Notes: a model not told the origin generated them from the letters alone. Shown: positions 39,501 through 52,639, numbered from the stretch's first letter. The stretch is DNA of 64,000 nucleotides from Plantago ovata (GCA_028274465.1 CM051456.1:112025397-112089396), one strand, 5' to 3'. Program-made: numbers and translations.

Positions 39501-42500
39501 TCTTACCTGATTCTGTGCAAGGTGCAGATTCTACTCCTGTTTTAAATTCCTGCAAGAAGCACAAAAAAGGTCGCAAGAGTGGTTTAGTTGAAGAAGATAT
39601 CGAGAGAGATCTCCGGAGCTTCTGTCATGTAATTATTGAAGGGTCTCTCTTACCATCTTCTCATGATCGAAAGAAATTAGCATTTGATGTGGTGTTGCTT
39701 CTACTCCCAAAGCTGCCTGCGGCCTGCGTGCAAATTGTTATGTCTTACAAAGTTGTCCAATGTCTGATGGATATACTTTCGACCAAAGATTCCTGGCTTT
39801 ATAAGGTTGCAGAGAATTTTCTTAAATTATTATCAGAGTGGGTTTCGGATGATGATGTTAGGAGAGTTGAAGTTATCATGGCTTTGCAGAGACACAGTAA
39901 TGGTAAATTTGATAGCATAACTAGATCACGGACTGTAAAAGATTTGGTGAGTGAGTTCAAAACTGAGTCTGGCTGTCTTCTGTTCATTCAGAATTTGATT
40001 GCCATGTTTCTGGATGATAGTCACTCTTCAGATGAACCTTCAGATCAGAGTCAAACTACTGATGAAAATTCAGAGATAGGTTCGATTGAAGGTAAGGATG
40101 CTTTTGGCCCAGGAACTTCTGAGTTCCTGAAAAGTTGGATTGTGGAATCCCTTCCAAGTGTTTCTAAGCATTTAAAGCTCGACCAAGATGCTAAATTCCG
40201 TGTGCAAAGAGAAGTTATGAAGTTTTTGGCTGTCCAGGGATTGTTTTCATCGTCACTTGGTACTGAAGTGACATCTTTTGAACTACAGGAAAAAGTTAGG
40301 TGGCCAAAGGTGACCATTTCTAGTGCTCTCTGTCAGATGTGTATAGAGCAGCTTCAGTTGTTACTCTCAGATATTCAGAAAGGAGAGGGGCTTCATGCTG
40401 TCTCAAGTGTAGAGGCTAATGATCTTGGAAGCTATTTTATGCGGTTTATCAGTATATTATGCAATATTCCTTCAGTTTCTCTATCAAGGACCTTGAGCAC
40501 TGATGATGAAAAAGCGTTCAAAAAGTTGCAGGCGATGGAAGGCCAACTATCAAGAGAGGTACTCTATACTTCTAGTTTTTATTTTGATCATTTGCTAACA
40601 AGTCTATGAAGAAAAAGATTCGTAGTGTTGCTTTCTTTAAAATTCCATGTGTTATCTTATTTTCACTCATATTCAATTTATTATTTTTTTTATCAACTTC
40701 TTTACCCTGGATATCTTTAGACCATGGCTTGTATGTTTTTGTTTCAATTGAGTGATTCTACTTTAATATTTTATTCTGATCTAAGCACTAACCTAGGCCT
40801 CTGAACCAGATTTTGTTTATGTCTGATCACATGTTGCTTGAACAGTCAAACTATTTTCTTACAACTTTGGTTGGTGTAGGAGCGGAACTCTGGGACTCTT
40901 CCAGAGTCAAGAAAATTGCATGCACTGAGGTATTTACTCATCCAGTTGCTTCTACAAATCTTGCTTCGACCTGGAGAATTCTTTGAAGCTGCCTCTGAAG
41001 TCGTCATCTGCTGTAAGAAAGCTTTTGGCTCTTCTGATCTTTTTGAATCGTCAGGAGAAGATGAACCTGATGAGGATGAGGCGCCTCATTTTATGGATGT
41101 ACTTATTGATACAATGCTTTCTATCTTACCAAATTCATCTGCTCCTGTGCGGGCTGCCATTGAACAGGTAAACTGCAGAAACTGTATTTTGTTTGCTAGC
41201 CAGTGTATTGACTGTGTTACTCTACTAATTATTTGTGTCTATCCTTGAAAATATGTGGGATTTATTGTCCCAATAAATAAAAATAATCAGTTTATTACAC
41301 CTGGCCAATACTTTTTAGACATTTATAAACATTAAGTCCGTTCGCCTGTAGTTTTCACTATAATATGGCCTCCTAGTGACCACTGTATGACTCACCGTAT
41401 TATTATGTATAAGAGATGCTAAATGCCAATAGTTTTAGTTAAAGCTGCTTCAGCGATCAACAGTTCAACACCATCCCCTCAGGCCAATGATGATGTCTTA
41501 CACTAATGTAAACCATGTCTGCCTACTCAATATCTTGCAACCCTCTGTAGTATATAATCATTGTGAATTCTTGTAGGTTTTCAAATACTTTTGCAAAGAC
41601 ATCACAGATGATGGGTTGCTAAGTATGTTGCGGGTTATAAAAAAGGATTTAAAGCCAGCTAGACACCAAAATTCGGACAGCGAGGAAGATGACACAGATG
41701 ACGATATTCTTGGTGTTGAGGAAGGGAATGAATCTGATGAGTCAGAAACAGGTGAAACTGCTGATGCTGATGAGCAGACAGATGATTCTGAGCTAGTGGG
41801 TGGTGGTGATGGAGTTGAAGCTGAACATCCTGAGGGCTCTGATGAGGATTCTGACGGGGGATTGGATGACGATGCTATGTTTAGGATAGATCAGAAGCTT
41901 GCAACTATGGTTCGGGAGCGTAGCAACAAATCTGGAGTGGAAACTGCCCATTCTCAACTCGTGCTCTTTAAGCTTCGCGTTCTATCTTTGCTGGAAATAT
42001 TTGTGCATGAAAATCCAGGTCAGTTGAACTATAAATTGTGTTTACATTCACTGTGAGTGGCTGTTGTAGCTTTCAACTGTGGTTTTGGATCTCTCAAATC
42101 TTTTTACTAGTTAATTTTCATATTCGCTCGACTTGTAAGGGGTGTGGTGCTTTGACTTGAAGCTTGATGTTGCAACTAGATATTTAGCTATGAGCTTATA
42201 TTTAACTGAAGCACCGGCTTTCTTATGAGAGAGAGACCTTAAAATTTTTAGTATAATGAAGCTGTTACAGTCTAGTCTCTTTCTTCATTTATACATGTAC
42301 AAACTTCAATATGAAAAGATTAAACACCTTAGAACTTTATGTTTCAGCACTTTTTACCATTTTCCATGGATTTTCGAAGGTGTCACTTTTACTTTCTCTA
42401 AAGCTAGAGGTTCTGCGAAGATTCTCTGTTTCCTGAAGTTCAATATACTTTCACTCTTATATGCATTTTATTTCTTACTTTCGCATCTGTATTAATAGGA

Positions 42501-43408
42501 ACCACTATCATATCAAGATGTTGACACTATTTATTTTGTATGCAGAGAAAGCACAGGTACTGAAAGTTTTCTCAAGCCTCGCACAAGCGCTTACCAATCC
42601 ACAGACAACAGAAGGCAGTGAGCAGCTTGGTCATCGAATCTCGGGGATTATACAAAAGAAGATATTTAAAGCTAAAGACTGTCCAAAAGGTGAAGAAGTT
42701 CAGCTTGGAACACTTGAATCTCTGTTGGATAAGTACCTTAAGATAGCAGCTAAACCCTTTAAGAGAAAAAAATCAGCCGCCTCTGATCCATCAAAAAAGA
42801 AGCAATCTGCTTCTTGGCAACGTTACAAAATGATCACTTCACTTGCTAAAAGTTCGACATTCTGGATCCTAAGAATCATCGATGCACGGAATTTTTCAGA
42901 AACCGAACGACAAAGGGTTTATGAAATTTTTAAGAACACTTTAATCTCCTACTTTGATAGCAAGAAGTCTCAGTTGAAGCCCGACTTTCTGAAAGAAACA
43001 TTCAGAAGAAAGCCCTGGGTAGGCCACCACCTGTTTGGTTTCCTTTTGGAGAAATGTAGTAGTGCTAACTCACAGTTTCGGCAAGTTGAAGCTCTGGATT
43101 TGGTGATCGAGATCTTGAAACCACTTCTTTCTTCCAAGAAAGAAGAAAGCATACCAGAGGAATCAATAAAGTTGCTGCAAAGCCACATGTCAACGCTAAG
43201 CCATTTAATCAAGCATTTAGTGACTCATATGCCCGATAAGCAGGCCAGACGTTCTCAGGTGCGGAAGTTCTGTAACAGTTTGTTCCGAATTCTGGGGAAG
43301 TTTGAGCTGACCTCGTGTTTCCTTCAAGCTTTGGAGCCTGATTGTCACAGTGCTTGTGAATCACAACTTGGCGATATGTTTGTTGCTCTAAAGAAGAAAG
43401 CACATTAA
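36575..43408 (+). CDS. POL5: DNA polymerase V / MYBBP1A-like nucleolar protein (POL5)
   Basis: Eight exons with matching phases: 36575-37240, 37965-38087, 38160-38357, 39135-39359, 39443-40558, 40880-41167, 41577-42018 and 42546-43408, giving 1306 aa, the normal plant length. The N-terminus is lysine-rich with repeated EKKxKKK blocks (nuclear/nucleolar localisation). The family core begins at VLPEFHLGVFTNLAAVD and continues through YARQGFALGLT and ARDCLLGRLFAYGA, built of helical repeats. A very acidic stretch (about residues 897-960, DSEEDDTDDD...) precedes FRIDQKLATMVRER. Despite the name, yeast Pol5 and animal MYBBP1A act mainly in rRNA synthesis and 60S subunit maturation, and a polymerase role is doubtful. 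Intron 3 contains a 69-bp tandem duplication. Confidence 0.93.
38454..38575. repeat. 69-bp tandem duplication in POL5 intron 3
   Basis: A unit containing TTATCTTCTTGAGGTTTCTA is present at 38461 and again at 38530, followed in both by ATAA.CTTATGATCTT. There are two copies with a few mismatches. Confidence 0.75.
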
Positions 43409-45678
43409 GATGGTGTGGCCCTTGAATTGCTGGAATTCATCTGGTTTCTTTCTTTAAAGATCCAGATGGGGTTATTATGAGAGGCAAGTTTTATCTTTGC
43501 TCTATTTGCTTTACATGATACTAAAATTATTTATAGATAATTTCACCTGTTGAGATATTTGGATGACATTCCAGTATTTTATAGGTTTCAATTTTGTTTT
43601 CGTTTGAGGTTCTTGTATGTCAGTTGCGATTTGTCAGCAACCAGACATTAGCGGCACGGAGATAAATTACAGTGTGTGATTTTTTTGATGTGAACTTCGT
43701 TAACATTGCTACTTTATGGCAGTTTTTTATTTGAATTTGATTCTACTACTATTTTGGATTTTTTTTAATTGTCATTTTAGAAATTTCACACATTTTAATA
43801 CACCATATTCAATTCATTGATTTCCTTAAAATATTACATTAACTAGGGATAATTATAATACTTGAACCAATATGATACCTCTAAATGTTATAGAATTTAA
43901 CAATATTCATTAATTATATTAATTATGATGAAAGTATTTCTTGAAAAATGTAAAATGACGATTATATTTTTCAAATAGTGAAAAACCTAAAACGACCCCT
44001 TCTATCTAGCTAAGGGGTGTAGAAGAGAAAATACGTTCGGAAGAATGAAACTCCAAGGAATGGAGCTACACAAAAGGTGGAAGCGTGGAACCTTCTCTAG
44101 GGTTATTATGCCATAGGTGCCCCCATCTCCACAAATAAATAAAAGAATGGAATGTCAGTTCGTTCCACAACGAGCAAAATCTTTTGCAGATAGTTGCTAT
44201 CGTTTAGTGAGGTTTATAGGAAGAAGGGAACCCTAAAATGCCGGTGAGAGGTCGGAAGAATAGGCGCGAACGAGATTCAGTCATAAGAGTACAATAGGGA
44301 CGTCAAAGGTGAAACGATCTCGGAGAGAGCTCCATCATTAAACCCGGATTTTGGAAAACTACAATGTCCTACATCGGACAGAACTAAGGCATACCCCCAG
44401 TTCATCTTGAAAATCAACCAACCTCTTTCCACGTCTACTTGTTGCATCATTATGGGAATACAAAAGTCACATGACAACTAACACTGGACGCCTTACAATT
44501 GGAGTCCTTGATTACTGAATGGGTTAACAAGAAAAGAAAACCATGTATTCAGTTGAGCAATAAGCAGAGGATAGAGATTAATTATATGAACATATTTCAG
44601 AGTCTCTTTGTCGTCCTTTTGTAATCACAGGCACAAAGATGAAGTGAGGTCTTCTCAAAGGCGTAGCCCACCAAAATTATGTCCAGTTTCGTCAAGTGAT
44701 CCGTACACGCATTGCCACTCCTATGTATACGTTCTAATTCCAATGAACAAGAAAACTCTTTAAACTTCATGCAATCCTCAAGAAAGTTATGCTAGGTGTG
44801 TTCAAAAGTATTATCTGCAGCAATAAGTTGAAACACCACTTCAGATACTAAATCAACTTCTATCACTCCATTAGACAAACACAACTAGGGTAAAATCCAT
44901 TTTTAATGATAAGAGTGAGTCATATCCAAATTAGATGCTCAAAATTTGTTGTCCAATTTAGATATTTTATTGTAAACCACAATCCAGTTTACGTACTTTC
45001 TCAATTTAATAGAAACAATATGAGCGTTTGGTACGTGAAACAACAGGAACATTAAGCACGTGATATACACGCAAAAAATTCATTTTTAATACTCCGAAGT
45101 ACAAAAGAAAACCCATTTTTTCTATTCTTTTCGTAATTTTCGGTTCCTATCTATTCATCATTTTTTATTTTGTCCGGTCACGCAAGTGTGCTAGTCAGTT
45201 TATCGGTCAGTTCATTTTAACCAAACGGAGTGGGTGAAGAGGAAATTATACCCTCCATATGTAGAAAATCACCTTGTTCTTCTCGGATAACAATATCACG
45301 CGTAGTACTGTGGTTCATGGTGCAGCAGTGAACGCAGAGAGTATTTGACAAACTGAAATCCACAAGTAATATCTATTGATACAGCAGTATCCATGGTTTG
45401 TTGAACCAAGATGATACACTATTCGTGCGTCAAAATACAATTTTATGCAAAAATGAACTAAAACAAAATTTAAACTTTTGAAATACACTGATTTAAGTTA
45501 TAATAGGCCTGATCATCTGAAAAACGGCCACCAACTTGCATGATTTCATACCGGTAAATTAGTTCTTACAATATGTATGTTTTTAAGTTTAGCACTCAAC
45601 ACTTTCACATACAACTTATATTATAGAAGAAAATTAACTGGGGCGGGATGGTTACTATATCTGTCTTCCATTATTTCA
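43409..45678. other. Intergenic region between POL5 and the CUE gene
   Basis: About 2.3 kb between two convergent genes. The first ~250 bases look like POL5 3' untranslated region. The rest is AT-rich with no recognisable domain in any frame, no clear repeat ends and no RNA gene. Confidence 0.45.
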
Positions 45679-48600
45679 TTAGAATACATCAGGGTGGAAC
45701 CGTCCTGGGAGGCTACTGTTCTGCTGAGCTTGACGCAGATGCATATTCAATGCGTAGTTGTTCACCTGTGCGTAGTAGATCAATTACAACATTAATGAAT
45801 GTTATCTAATACACCAACAAAAAGAGACAGATTTCATTTTTCTAAATATTTAGGTCAGTAAATTCCAGTAAAGTCCCAGCCTTTTAGGTACAAGAGGCCT
45901 TAACTGCTCAAGTTGAATATCATATTAAGCCACATATATAATCAACACTAACCTCGAGGTTTCGTATCTGCTCCTGGTACTGAACCACCAATTGCCTCAA
46001 CTGCTGGACCTCAGTGTCCTTCTCTTCAAACTCCTTTTGCCGTTCGTGCTGGATAGCTACAGCACGCTTGAGGATGGCATTGTCTTTGAGAAGAGCTTCA
46101 ATCTGTTCCCTCAGCATAATATTCTCCTGTAATCATATCGACATTATAAGATATAGAATATAGATAGCAATATAATAGATCAGTACCGGCAGTTTCAGGA
46201 AGTCAATCTTGGTTATACAATAATATACAGAACAGTCCAGAAGTTATTATACTTCAAGAAGTTGTTATACTTCAAACTTTGAAAGATTCCACGTTAAGGT
46301 AAGCTAAATCCATTTTAAGGATTAATGAAACAGGACATCCTCACCATCAACAGTGCTTATATAAACACAAATTCTTAATAGAAAATAGGAATCAAGCGGA
46401 CCTTGTTATAGATTTGTGCTGCCTCAGCTCCAGTGCGAGTGCTAATGGATTTCTCTAGACTCTTCAATATGTTTCCAGCCCGAGACTTAGCATCATCTAT
46501 GGAGGTTGCAGCAGTCATCTCCCTCACCACAAGATCAACCCATTCTGCACCATCTGATGGGAGGTTATTTGGACATGAGTCTCTTTCACTGGAGAAACAT
46601 CCACACCAGTTGGCATTGCACCTGCCAAATGCACATGATCATTATTAGTATACAACTAATATGGTCAAATAGGAATTCTGAATCCATTAGCACTCACCGG
46701 GACAACAATTAAGATGACCGCGACGAAATAACAACTACTAATACCACCAATACTAGAATGCAAAAACAGGCAATCTACCAAACAATGAAAGAGCACATAC
46801 TTCTATCTAATTATCGTGAATCAATAAGAACGTGCAAGAGCCATAAATAATATATACATCATCTCAAGATATCACATCAGTATCAAACATAACAGGTGAT
46901 GACGCAGTATCCTTCTACAGTCCCAGATGCTCCAGCTCCAGCCATAGCCATATGTGATTAGTAATGGTGGAAGATCATACAGATATTTGCTAAGAGACTA
47001 AAACCATCATGGCAACCAACCCCCTGATTCTTTGAGTCTAAGAATAAAAAGACACTTCTAATCAGGCCTGCCAATGGGCACAAACCGCCCAAAGCCCAAA
47101 CCAAAAATTAAACACTGGGCTTAAAACCGGAACCAAACCATGAGAGGAAAACCCGGAACCGCATCCGGAACCATAAAATTGAGCGTGTAAGTCATGGGCA
47201 CCCGGTCATAAAAGCAAAATCCATGGGTGTTAGGTTTTCTCAAATTAATAGATTCTCATTCCCCGTCCTCATACCAGACCCAAATTGAAGAGCTTCTCTC
47301 CACCATCTTATCCAAACAAATTGTTCAATAACCATGTGAAACATTATTCTTCTCAAATCTCAACCATCACATGGCTTCAAATATGACGAAACCACACCGA
47401 AAAGGGTTGGATAGCAATAAAGCGGGGGCTTGATGTTAGGGGTTTTGCAGAGCTGGGAGCTCTATTTTGCTCTTTTAAGGGAAAGAGAAGGTGAGGTTCA
47501 ACAATGGCGGTTTATGGTTTTTTCTGAAAATTGGATTCTTTGATTTTTTTTTACTAATTCTTTTCAGTCTTGGAGTGAAATTGAAACTTGAATGGGAATG
47601 GATGTATCAATAATGGTGTTTCCTAAACAGGAAGGAACGATGGTTCAGTTTTTTTATCTTTTTCCTCTTTCCTGTGATTTTCTTTTTTTTTAACATTAAA
47701 AACCGTATCCGGGCTGAACCGGTAGACCAAGTCGGTCCGGTTACGGCTAAATCTAGTCCGGTTGCGGGTGTAAAAACCAGACCGCAACCGGTCCGCTACA
47801 GTGAACGGTTATTCAGCTGGTCTGGTTATGGAGCTGGGCGGTTTGTGCCCATTGACAGGCCTACTTCTAATGCTCTATCTCCTATAACTTATCATATTCC
47901 TCAAGATGGTTGAATAGAAGAGAAGATGTAAGGCCTGCACTAGCCACTAATAGAAGATAACATACTAACTGTGTTGTCTACACTTGTGCTCTATATCTGG
48001 GATAGTCCTAACTTGCCAATAGTATCATTTGCAAAATTCTTAACTTCAACTTTAGTTACTAGCTTACTATTGTCAACTATTTATGCCTTCGGTAACTACA
48101 TAAGATTGCCATGCAACAAAACCATTCAATAAATTGGAAAATACCAGAGTAAAAAGACATTCATACACATGGACACATTATATAATTCCATCTATGGGAG
48201 ATGTATAAATGCGAAGTTACCTTGTTCTATACTGGCAGTTTCTTTGGCAGCAGAGCCTGAATTATTGGAATAACTAATTCGAAGATCTTGAAGGCACTTA
48301 ATAGCAATATCCATGTCATTGCCTGACTCAGCCAGCACTTCATGAAGAGTCTGAAAGTAGGTATGGTAAAATAGTTAGTGATTATATTTCATGGATGCTT
48401 TGTTAGTACAAATAGAAGACACAAGCAAAGGCTCCCTGTTCTAAAAAAAGGCAGAAATAAAAACTAAGAGCCTGTTGAAACTAATAATCTAATCCGATAA
48501 CCTAATCGCCATGATTAAAATACAGTAATTGTAGAAATTGACAGGATAATTCCATCATCCATCGTATATATGTGATTGAAGTACATATTAACTTAGAGAA

Positions 48601-49033
48601 AATGTTTAATCTAAATCTTAAGAGTTCTTTTGTGGTTTATATTGCACAAATGACTAGCCGATATGTTACCCAAACTCTTCAAATCCATATCATAATGATC
48701 AATAAAAGCAATTAACTATGCAATTAAACAAGAAAATGAAAAATTCCAGATCTACCGAACCTTAGCACATACCGAAACCCTAAACCCAAACTCCACAAAA
48801 CTCAAAAATCAAAGAAACAAGCAATCAACCTGAGGTTCCATTTCCGGAAACAGAGCAGCAAGCTGTTCAATCGGACTCTGCTGAAACGGCGGCGAGTAAT
48901 TGAACCGGACCGGAGATGTAGCCGATGAGCACCGAAACTTCTTGTACGGCGGCGGAGTAGCTGAGGTCGGCGGCGAACCTGGCAATTCAATATCCTCGAA
49001 GAAGGATCTCTTACCGCAAACAACGGCAGACAT
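45679..49033 (-). CDS. CUE-domain (ubiquitin-binding) protein with coiled coil
   Basis: Five exons in transcript order: 49033-48830, 48350-48221, 46621-46402, 46126-45953 and 45765-45679. The protein starts MSAVVCGKRSFFEDIELPG. A CUE domain lies at about residues 53-93 (IEQLAALFPEM, then SGNDMDIAIKCLQDL). A conserved block follows (DGAEWVDLVVREMTAATS), then a coiled coil (ENIMLREQIEALLKDNAILKR) and the conserved end GRFHPDVF. It matches the plant ubiquitin-system-component Cue proteins (about 260 aa). CUE domains bind ubiquitin; the cellular role is unknown. Oddity: with the natural acceptor at 46622, exon 3 opens in the expected frame (GAMPTGVDVSPVKET) but loses it at an A-run (46568-46570). 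Only a weak acceptor giving a start at 46580 keeps the frame (257 aa). Confidence 0.82.
47063..47863. mobile_element. Non-autonomous hAT element (801 bp) in a CUE-gene intron
   Basis: The left end reads CAGGCCTGCCAATGGGCAC. The right end, read on the minus strand, is TAGGCCTGTCAATGGGCAC, and the inverted match extends through AAACCGCCC (28 bp with two mismatches). Both flanks carry CTTCTAAT (47055-47062 and 47864-47871), a perfect 8-bp target duplication as made by hAT transposases. Subterminal CCGG-rich motifs (ACCGG, TCCGG) cluster near the ends. No transposase is encoded. It sits in intron 2 of the leftward CUE gene, away from the splice sites. Confidence 0.9.
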
Positions 49034-49135
49034 TATTCAATTCGATCGAATCAACGATGAAATCTGCTCTGTATAAATAAATATCAATCAATCAATTAAC
49101 AAATAATTGATTCTATAAGATCCGGAATTGGGGGC

Positions 49136-49144
49136 TAGGGTTTT
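49136..49144 (+). promoter_or_regulatory. Telo-box-like motif upstream of the CUE gene
   Basis: TAGGGTTTT lies about 105 bases before the CUE-gene ATG. It is the same motif class found near three other genes in the window. Confidence 0.45.
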
Positions 49145-49149
49145 GGAAT

Positions 49150-50745
49150 TGCATTTCAGAGATGAGATACCAAGCTTCAGATTTAGGATATGGAACTTGA
49201 TTGATTGTTTTGTAATTTTACTGTTACTGATTTTTTGTGCTTTCGATTTCTTCTTTGCGGTGGTGAGGTATTTATAACTTATAAGGGATTATTATTGAGT
49301 TGTGACATTTTTGGATAGGATATTTATTTTATTTATTATTTTAAATTATTTTTGAACTGTTACAATTCACACGCAACGTTCTAAAGCTACCGTGTGGGTA
49401 AGGTGTTGGTTTTCTTAAAATAAATGAATTGGGCTGGACTTAATTTTGACTAGGGTTTGGGCTTTGTGATATTTGTGTGGTTCCTTTCTATGGGCTTAAT
49501 AACCTCGGTGGACTTGGTCCATTTAACTGATTCCTTTTTTCGATCTCTCACCGGCATCAGATGCTTTGGGAACTCATCCAACCGACACTATCATGACCTT
49601 TTTGAGAGGGTGACGCTTCCAGTGGTATTTTTTACATCCAGAAGTCTCAAACCACCACTGAGGTAGAGGGAGACCACCACTGAGTACTTATGCCAGGACC
49701 AATACAAATTTAAATGAAATAACTCTAGTCACAAGAGCCAGATGGAACTAGTTGTTCATCCTCCTTTGGAAATAGAGAGATGGAAGATGTTGATAGGAGA
49801 TTCGTGATACACCGACAAGCTTTTAAGGGATTGCGTAGATTGAGTTTGCGCAACTCGAAGATGGAAGGAGAATAAGGCAAGCCCCATATGTCAGGAGCTA
49901 CAGTTTCTATTTCTATATTCCTTACTGCTTTTTCCACTCATGCCACCACCATTGAATTCTATTATTCCGACTAGGTTTCTATCACATATAACGAATATAC
50001 CCTTGTTACAATTACCTACTTCCTTTCCTATGTAATATGGTCCTTCGATAGGAATATCTATCTCCGCATCACAACATGCATCGCTAGATACTAATATACC
50101 ATATCTACTAATGTCATGACTAAAGCACAAATGCACAACTTACGAGAAGCCAATTTGAACACACTTAATCATGTCACTCATTATGTCACTGAACCACTAA
50201 ATGCCCCACGAAACATAAATCCTCACGTTCCCAGTGCACCACTCAACTTGAATTTATCTTCCACAATGGGGGCAGCAAGTCAAGGAAAATACCCCTTTCA
50301 TCATTTAACCACAAGGTCAATACAAAATAATTTTAAAATGGCATGGGTATGTGTCAGACCTATAAAACTTTGAGACCAAAAATACAATTTTCCCATAAAA
50401 TTACCTCATGGGTATGGGTCACAAATCCATGCACAGATGGGGTGGGGGTTGAACAAAACATGTGCAAGGGATTTCCTATCATAGGACTACTTATCAATCC
50501 GCAGTGACTAGTAAAATTATCTTTTATGTATGAAAATGAAAATAAAACATTGTTGCCGTAATAATCAGGGACGAACCCATAAAAATTTTTTTTTTTTTTG
50601 GAGGTGTTGTATATAGTAAAGATATGAATGCAGAGTTTTTGTTCAAAAGAAAAAGTAAGATATTCTGAACTCAAATTATTTATTCTTAACTTTAACGAAC
50701 ATAGTCACCGTTATGTGGTAGGGCATTAAAACTAAAAGGCAAGTC
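49150..50745. other. Intergenic region between the CUE and defensin-like genes
   Basis: Divergent intergenic DNA of about 1.6 kb. Small ORFs (49.7-50.4 kb) on both strands show no domain. A T-run at 50588-50600 follows a CAGGGACGAACCCA phrase similar to hAT-MITE termini, but no partner end was found. Confidence 0.4.
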
Positions 50746-50753
50746 TCCTAGCT

Positions 50754-50761
50754 TATAAATA
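50754..50761 (+). promoter_or_regulatory. TATA box of the defensin-like gene
   Basis: TATAAATA lies 79 bases before the ATG of the defensin-like peptide, leaving room for a ~45-base leader. Confidence 0.65.
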
Positions 50762-50832
50762 CCATAACCTTCACCTTGTAACAAAGAACTAAACTACAAG
50801 AAATATTATTCTAAATCTTTTCCCCAGTAAAC

Positions 50833-51300
50833 ATGGCGAAATTAGTTTGTTCCATTGTTTTCCTTCTATTTGGTATGAAGTTGTTTTAATTTTCATAACA
50901 AATTCATATATTTCACTTGTACATCAAGTTCCTTATTTGATCAACACATCTTCATATGATGAAACAAGTGTGTTTACCTAAAACATGAAGTTGATATAAA
51001 TGAGAAATGAGCTTTATTATTTCTAGACAGGAACGAGCCTAATTTTAATTGGAAATTTGTTTTGCAGTTGTTGCTATGAACTTGGTTGAAGTGGATAGTC
51101 TGCCGGTTAACGATAGATGCCATCAGACACTGTATCCGCATGGATGTAAGTATCCGGACTGTCAAGATCAGTGCAGGGCAGCTTATCCCCCCGCTGGAGA
51201 CGGTGTATGCCGGGGTGGTGCTTTGAGTCCAGACAAAGCATGTATCTGCTATTTTGGGGATTATAATTGCTATTTTCCACCTCGGAAGCTTAAAATGTAG
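50833..51300 (+). CDS. Defensin-like (DEFL) secreted cysteine-rich peptide
   Basis: Two exons, 50833-50872 and 51068-51300, give a 90-aa precursor. The intron falls inside the signal peptide, the usual place in plant defensin-like genes. Residues 1 to about 24 are a hydrophobic secretion signal (CSIVFLLFVVAMNL). The mature part has eight cysteines at 31, 40, 45, 49, 61, 72, 74 and 81. The CxxxC (45/49) and CxC (72/74) pairs form the cysteine-stabilised alpha-beta signature with four expected disulfides. Such peptides act outside the cell in defence or in pollen-pistil signalling; which applies here cannot be read from the sequence. A TATA box lies at 50754. Confidence 0.85.
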
Positions 51301-52600
51301 GCGGACATGTAGTAGCGGGTGTGGTGGTACATTGTTAATCTTTATGTTGAAATCGTTTGCTTAAATAACTTGGTGTCTATGAATCATGAGAAATTAATAA
51401 GACAATTATTATTATTATTGGGTCGGCTGCATTTTGGCTCAAAAAGCCCCCTTATGTTACAAGTAGATGAGTGTTGTATGGAATAACTAATTTGCCCTCA
51501 ACTTGTCTCCTCCTTGCCCAAGATATTCCTTTAAAGTTGCAATATACCATTAACACCAAAATCTACCAATCTACCAATATCTAACAAGTCACTAGCTCAA
51601 ATTTACTATTTTTTACTGTAAGTTAATGAACATTGGTCCTCTTTGTATATTGTCTAAATATTGGGGCCTGAATGCTAGAATTTCACACCATTCCGGGGTT
51701 ATTTGTGTAATAGTTATGCTTTATATGGGACAATTTATTAAGCCACGAAATTGAGGGGTTAATCTGTAACATTCTTAGTTACTTTATCAGACTTTGTCTC
51801 CTCCGATGACTCTTCCTTTAAAGACTGTGGCAGAAACGGCCGCTGCATATCGCCGTTTCTTTGCACATCTCCGTACTCATCGCATTTAATGTAACACACT
51901 TTTCGCCAACGATGTTAATCATAATTCCGACCAGTTTGAAAAGTGGGGTTTTTAATAGAATTTTGGGGCTATGGTATTGGGTTGTTTTGCAGAACTCGGT
52001 TGTTACGGCCCTTTTTCTCCTCTACTATCTTTCTCGTTGTCTTGATTGTTTTCTTAATTCTGAAATTAGGCTTTCTGCTCTTCCAAAAATATTTCTTCCC
52101 CTAAAAAGAGTGCATATATTGTGTTGGTGGCTTGGTGCTACTGCATTATGTGTGTATGTGTTTGCTTTCTTTGTTTCAATTTGTTTCATCTGTATGCTTC
52201 ATGACTTGCAAGATCATTACGTGTGGTTTTACTTTGATGTTTTCCTATAGTTAGTGAGTGTATCTACATTCTTCAGTGTTGCACTTTCTATTCTACTTTG
52301 GGTAAATTAATTAAATTTTAGTAAGTACCAGCTCTGTTTTGGCATTTTAATGGTTGGGTCTACGCACAAGAAGAGGCGACTGTTTTGTGTGAGGGGACCG
52401 TAGATGAAGGTATTTGTAATTTGTACTGTTGTTTTATTTGTTCCTGTGGTTTTCTTTGATTTCACTGATCTGCTATGGTTTGTATTTCTAAAGGAATGGA
52501 TGGATTGGAACTACAGCGGAGTGATATTAGGGATCAGGATCTCACTTGACAAGGCTCAGGTGTTGTTTCCCCTGGCTTCGATTGTCTACATTGCATTTTT
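51301..52600. other. Intergenic DNA downstream of the defensin-like gene
   Basis: This starts with the 3' flank of the peptide gene (AATAAG near 51395, ATT run at 51406-51418). The hydrophobic ORF at 51861-52250 looks like a chance frame in T-rich DNA, without a start context or known domain. Confidence 0.35.
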
Positions 52601-52639
52601 CCTTACTTTTCTTCTGATCTAAGAGAGTTGTGAATTTTT

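Noticed and set aside
51861..52250. 129-codon hydrophobic ORF resembling a membrane protein
   Set aside because: T-rich DNA gives Phe/Leu-rich frames by chance. No start context, domain or splice evidence supports it.
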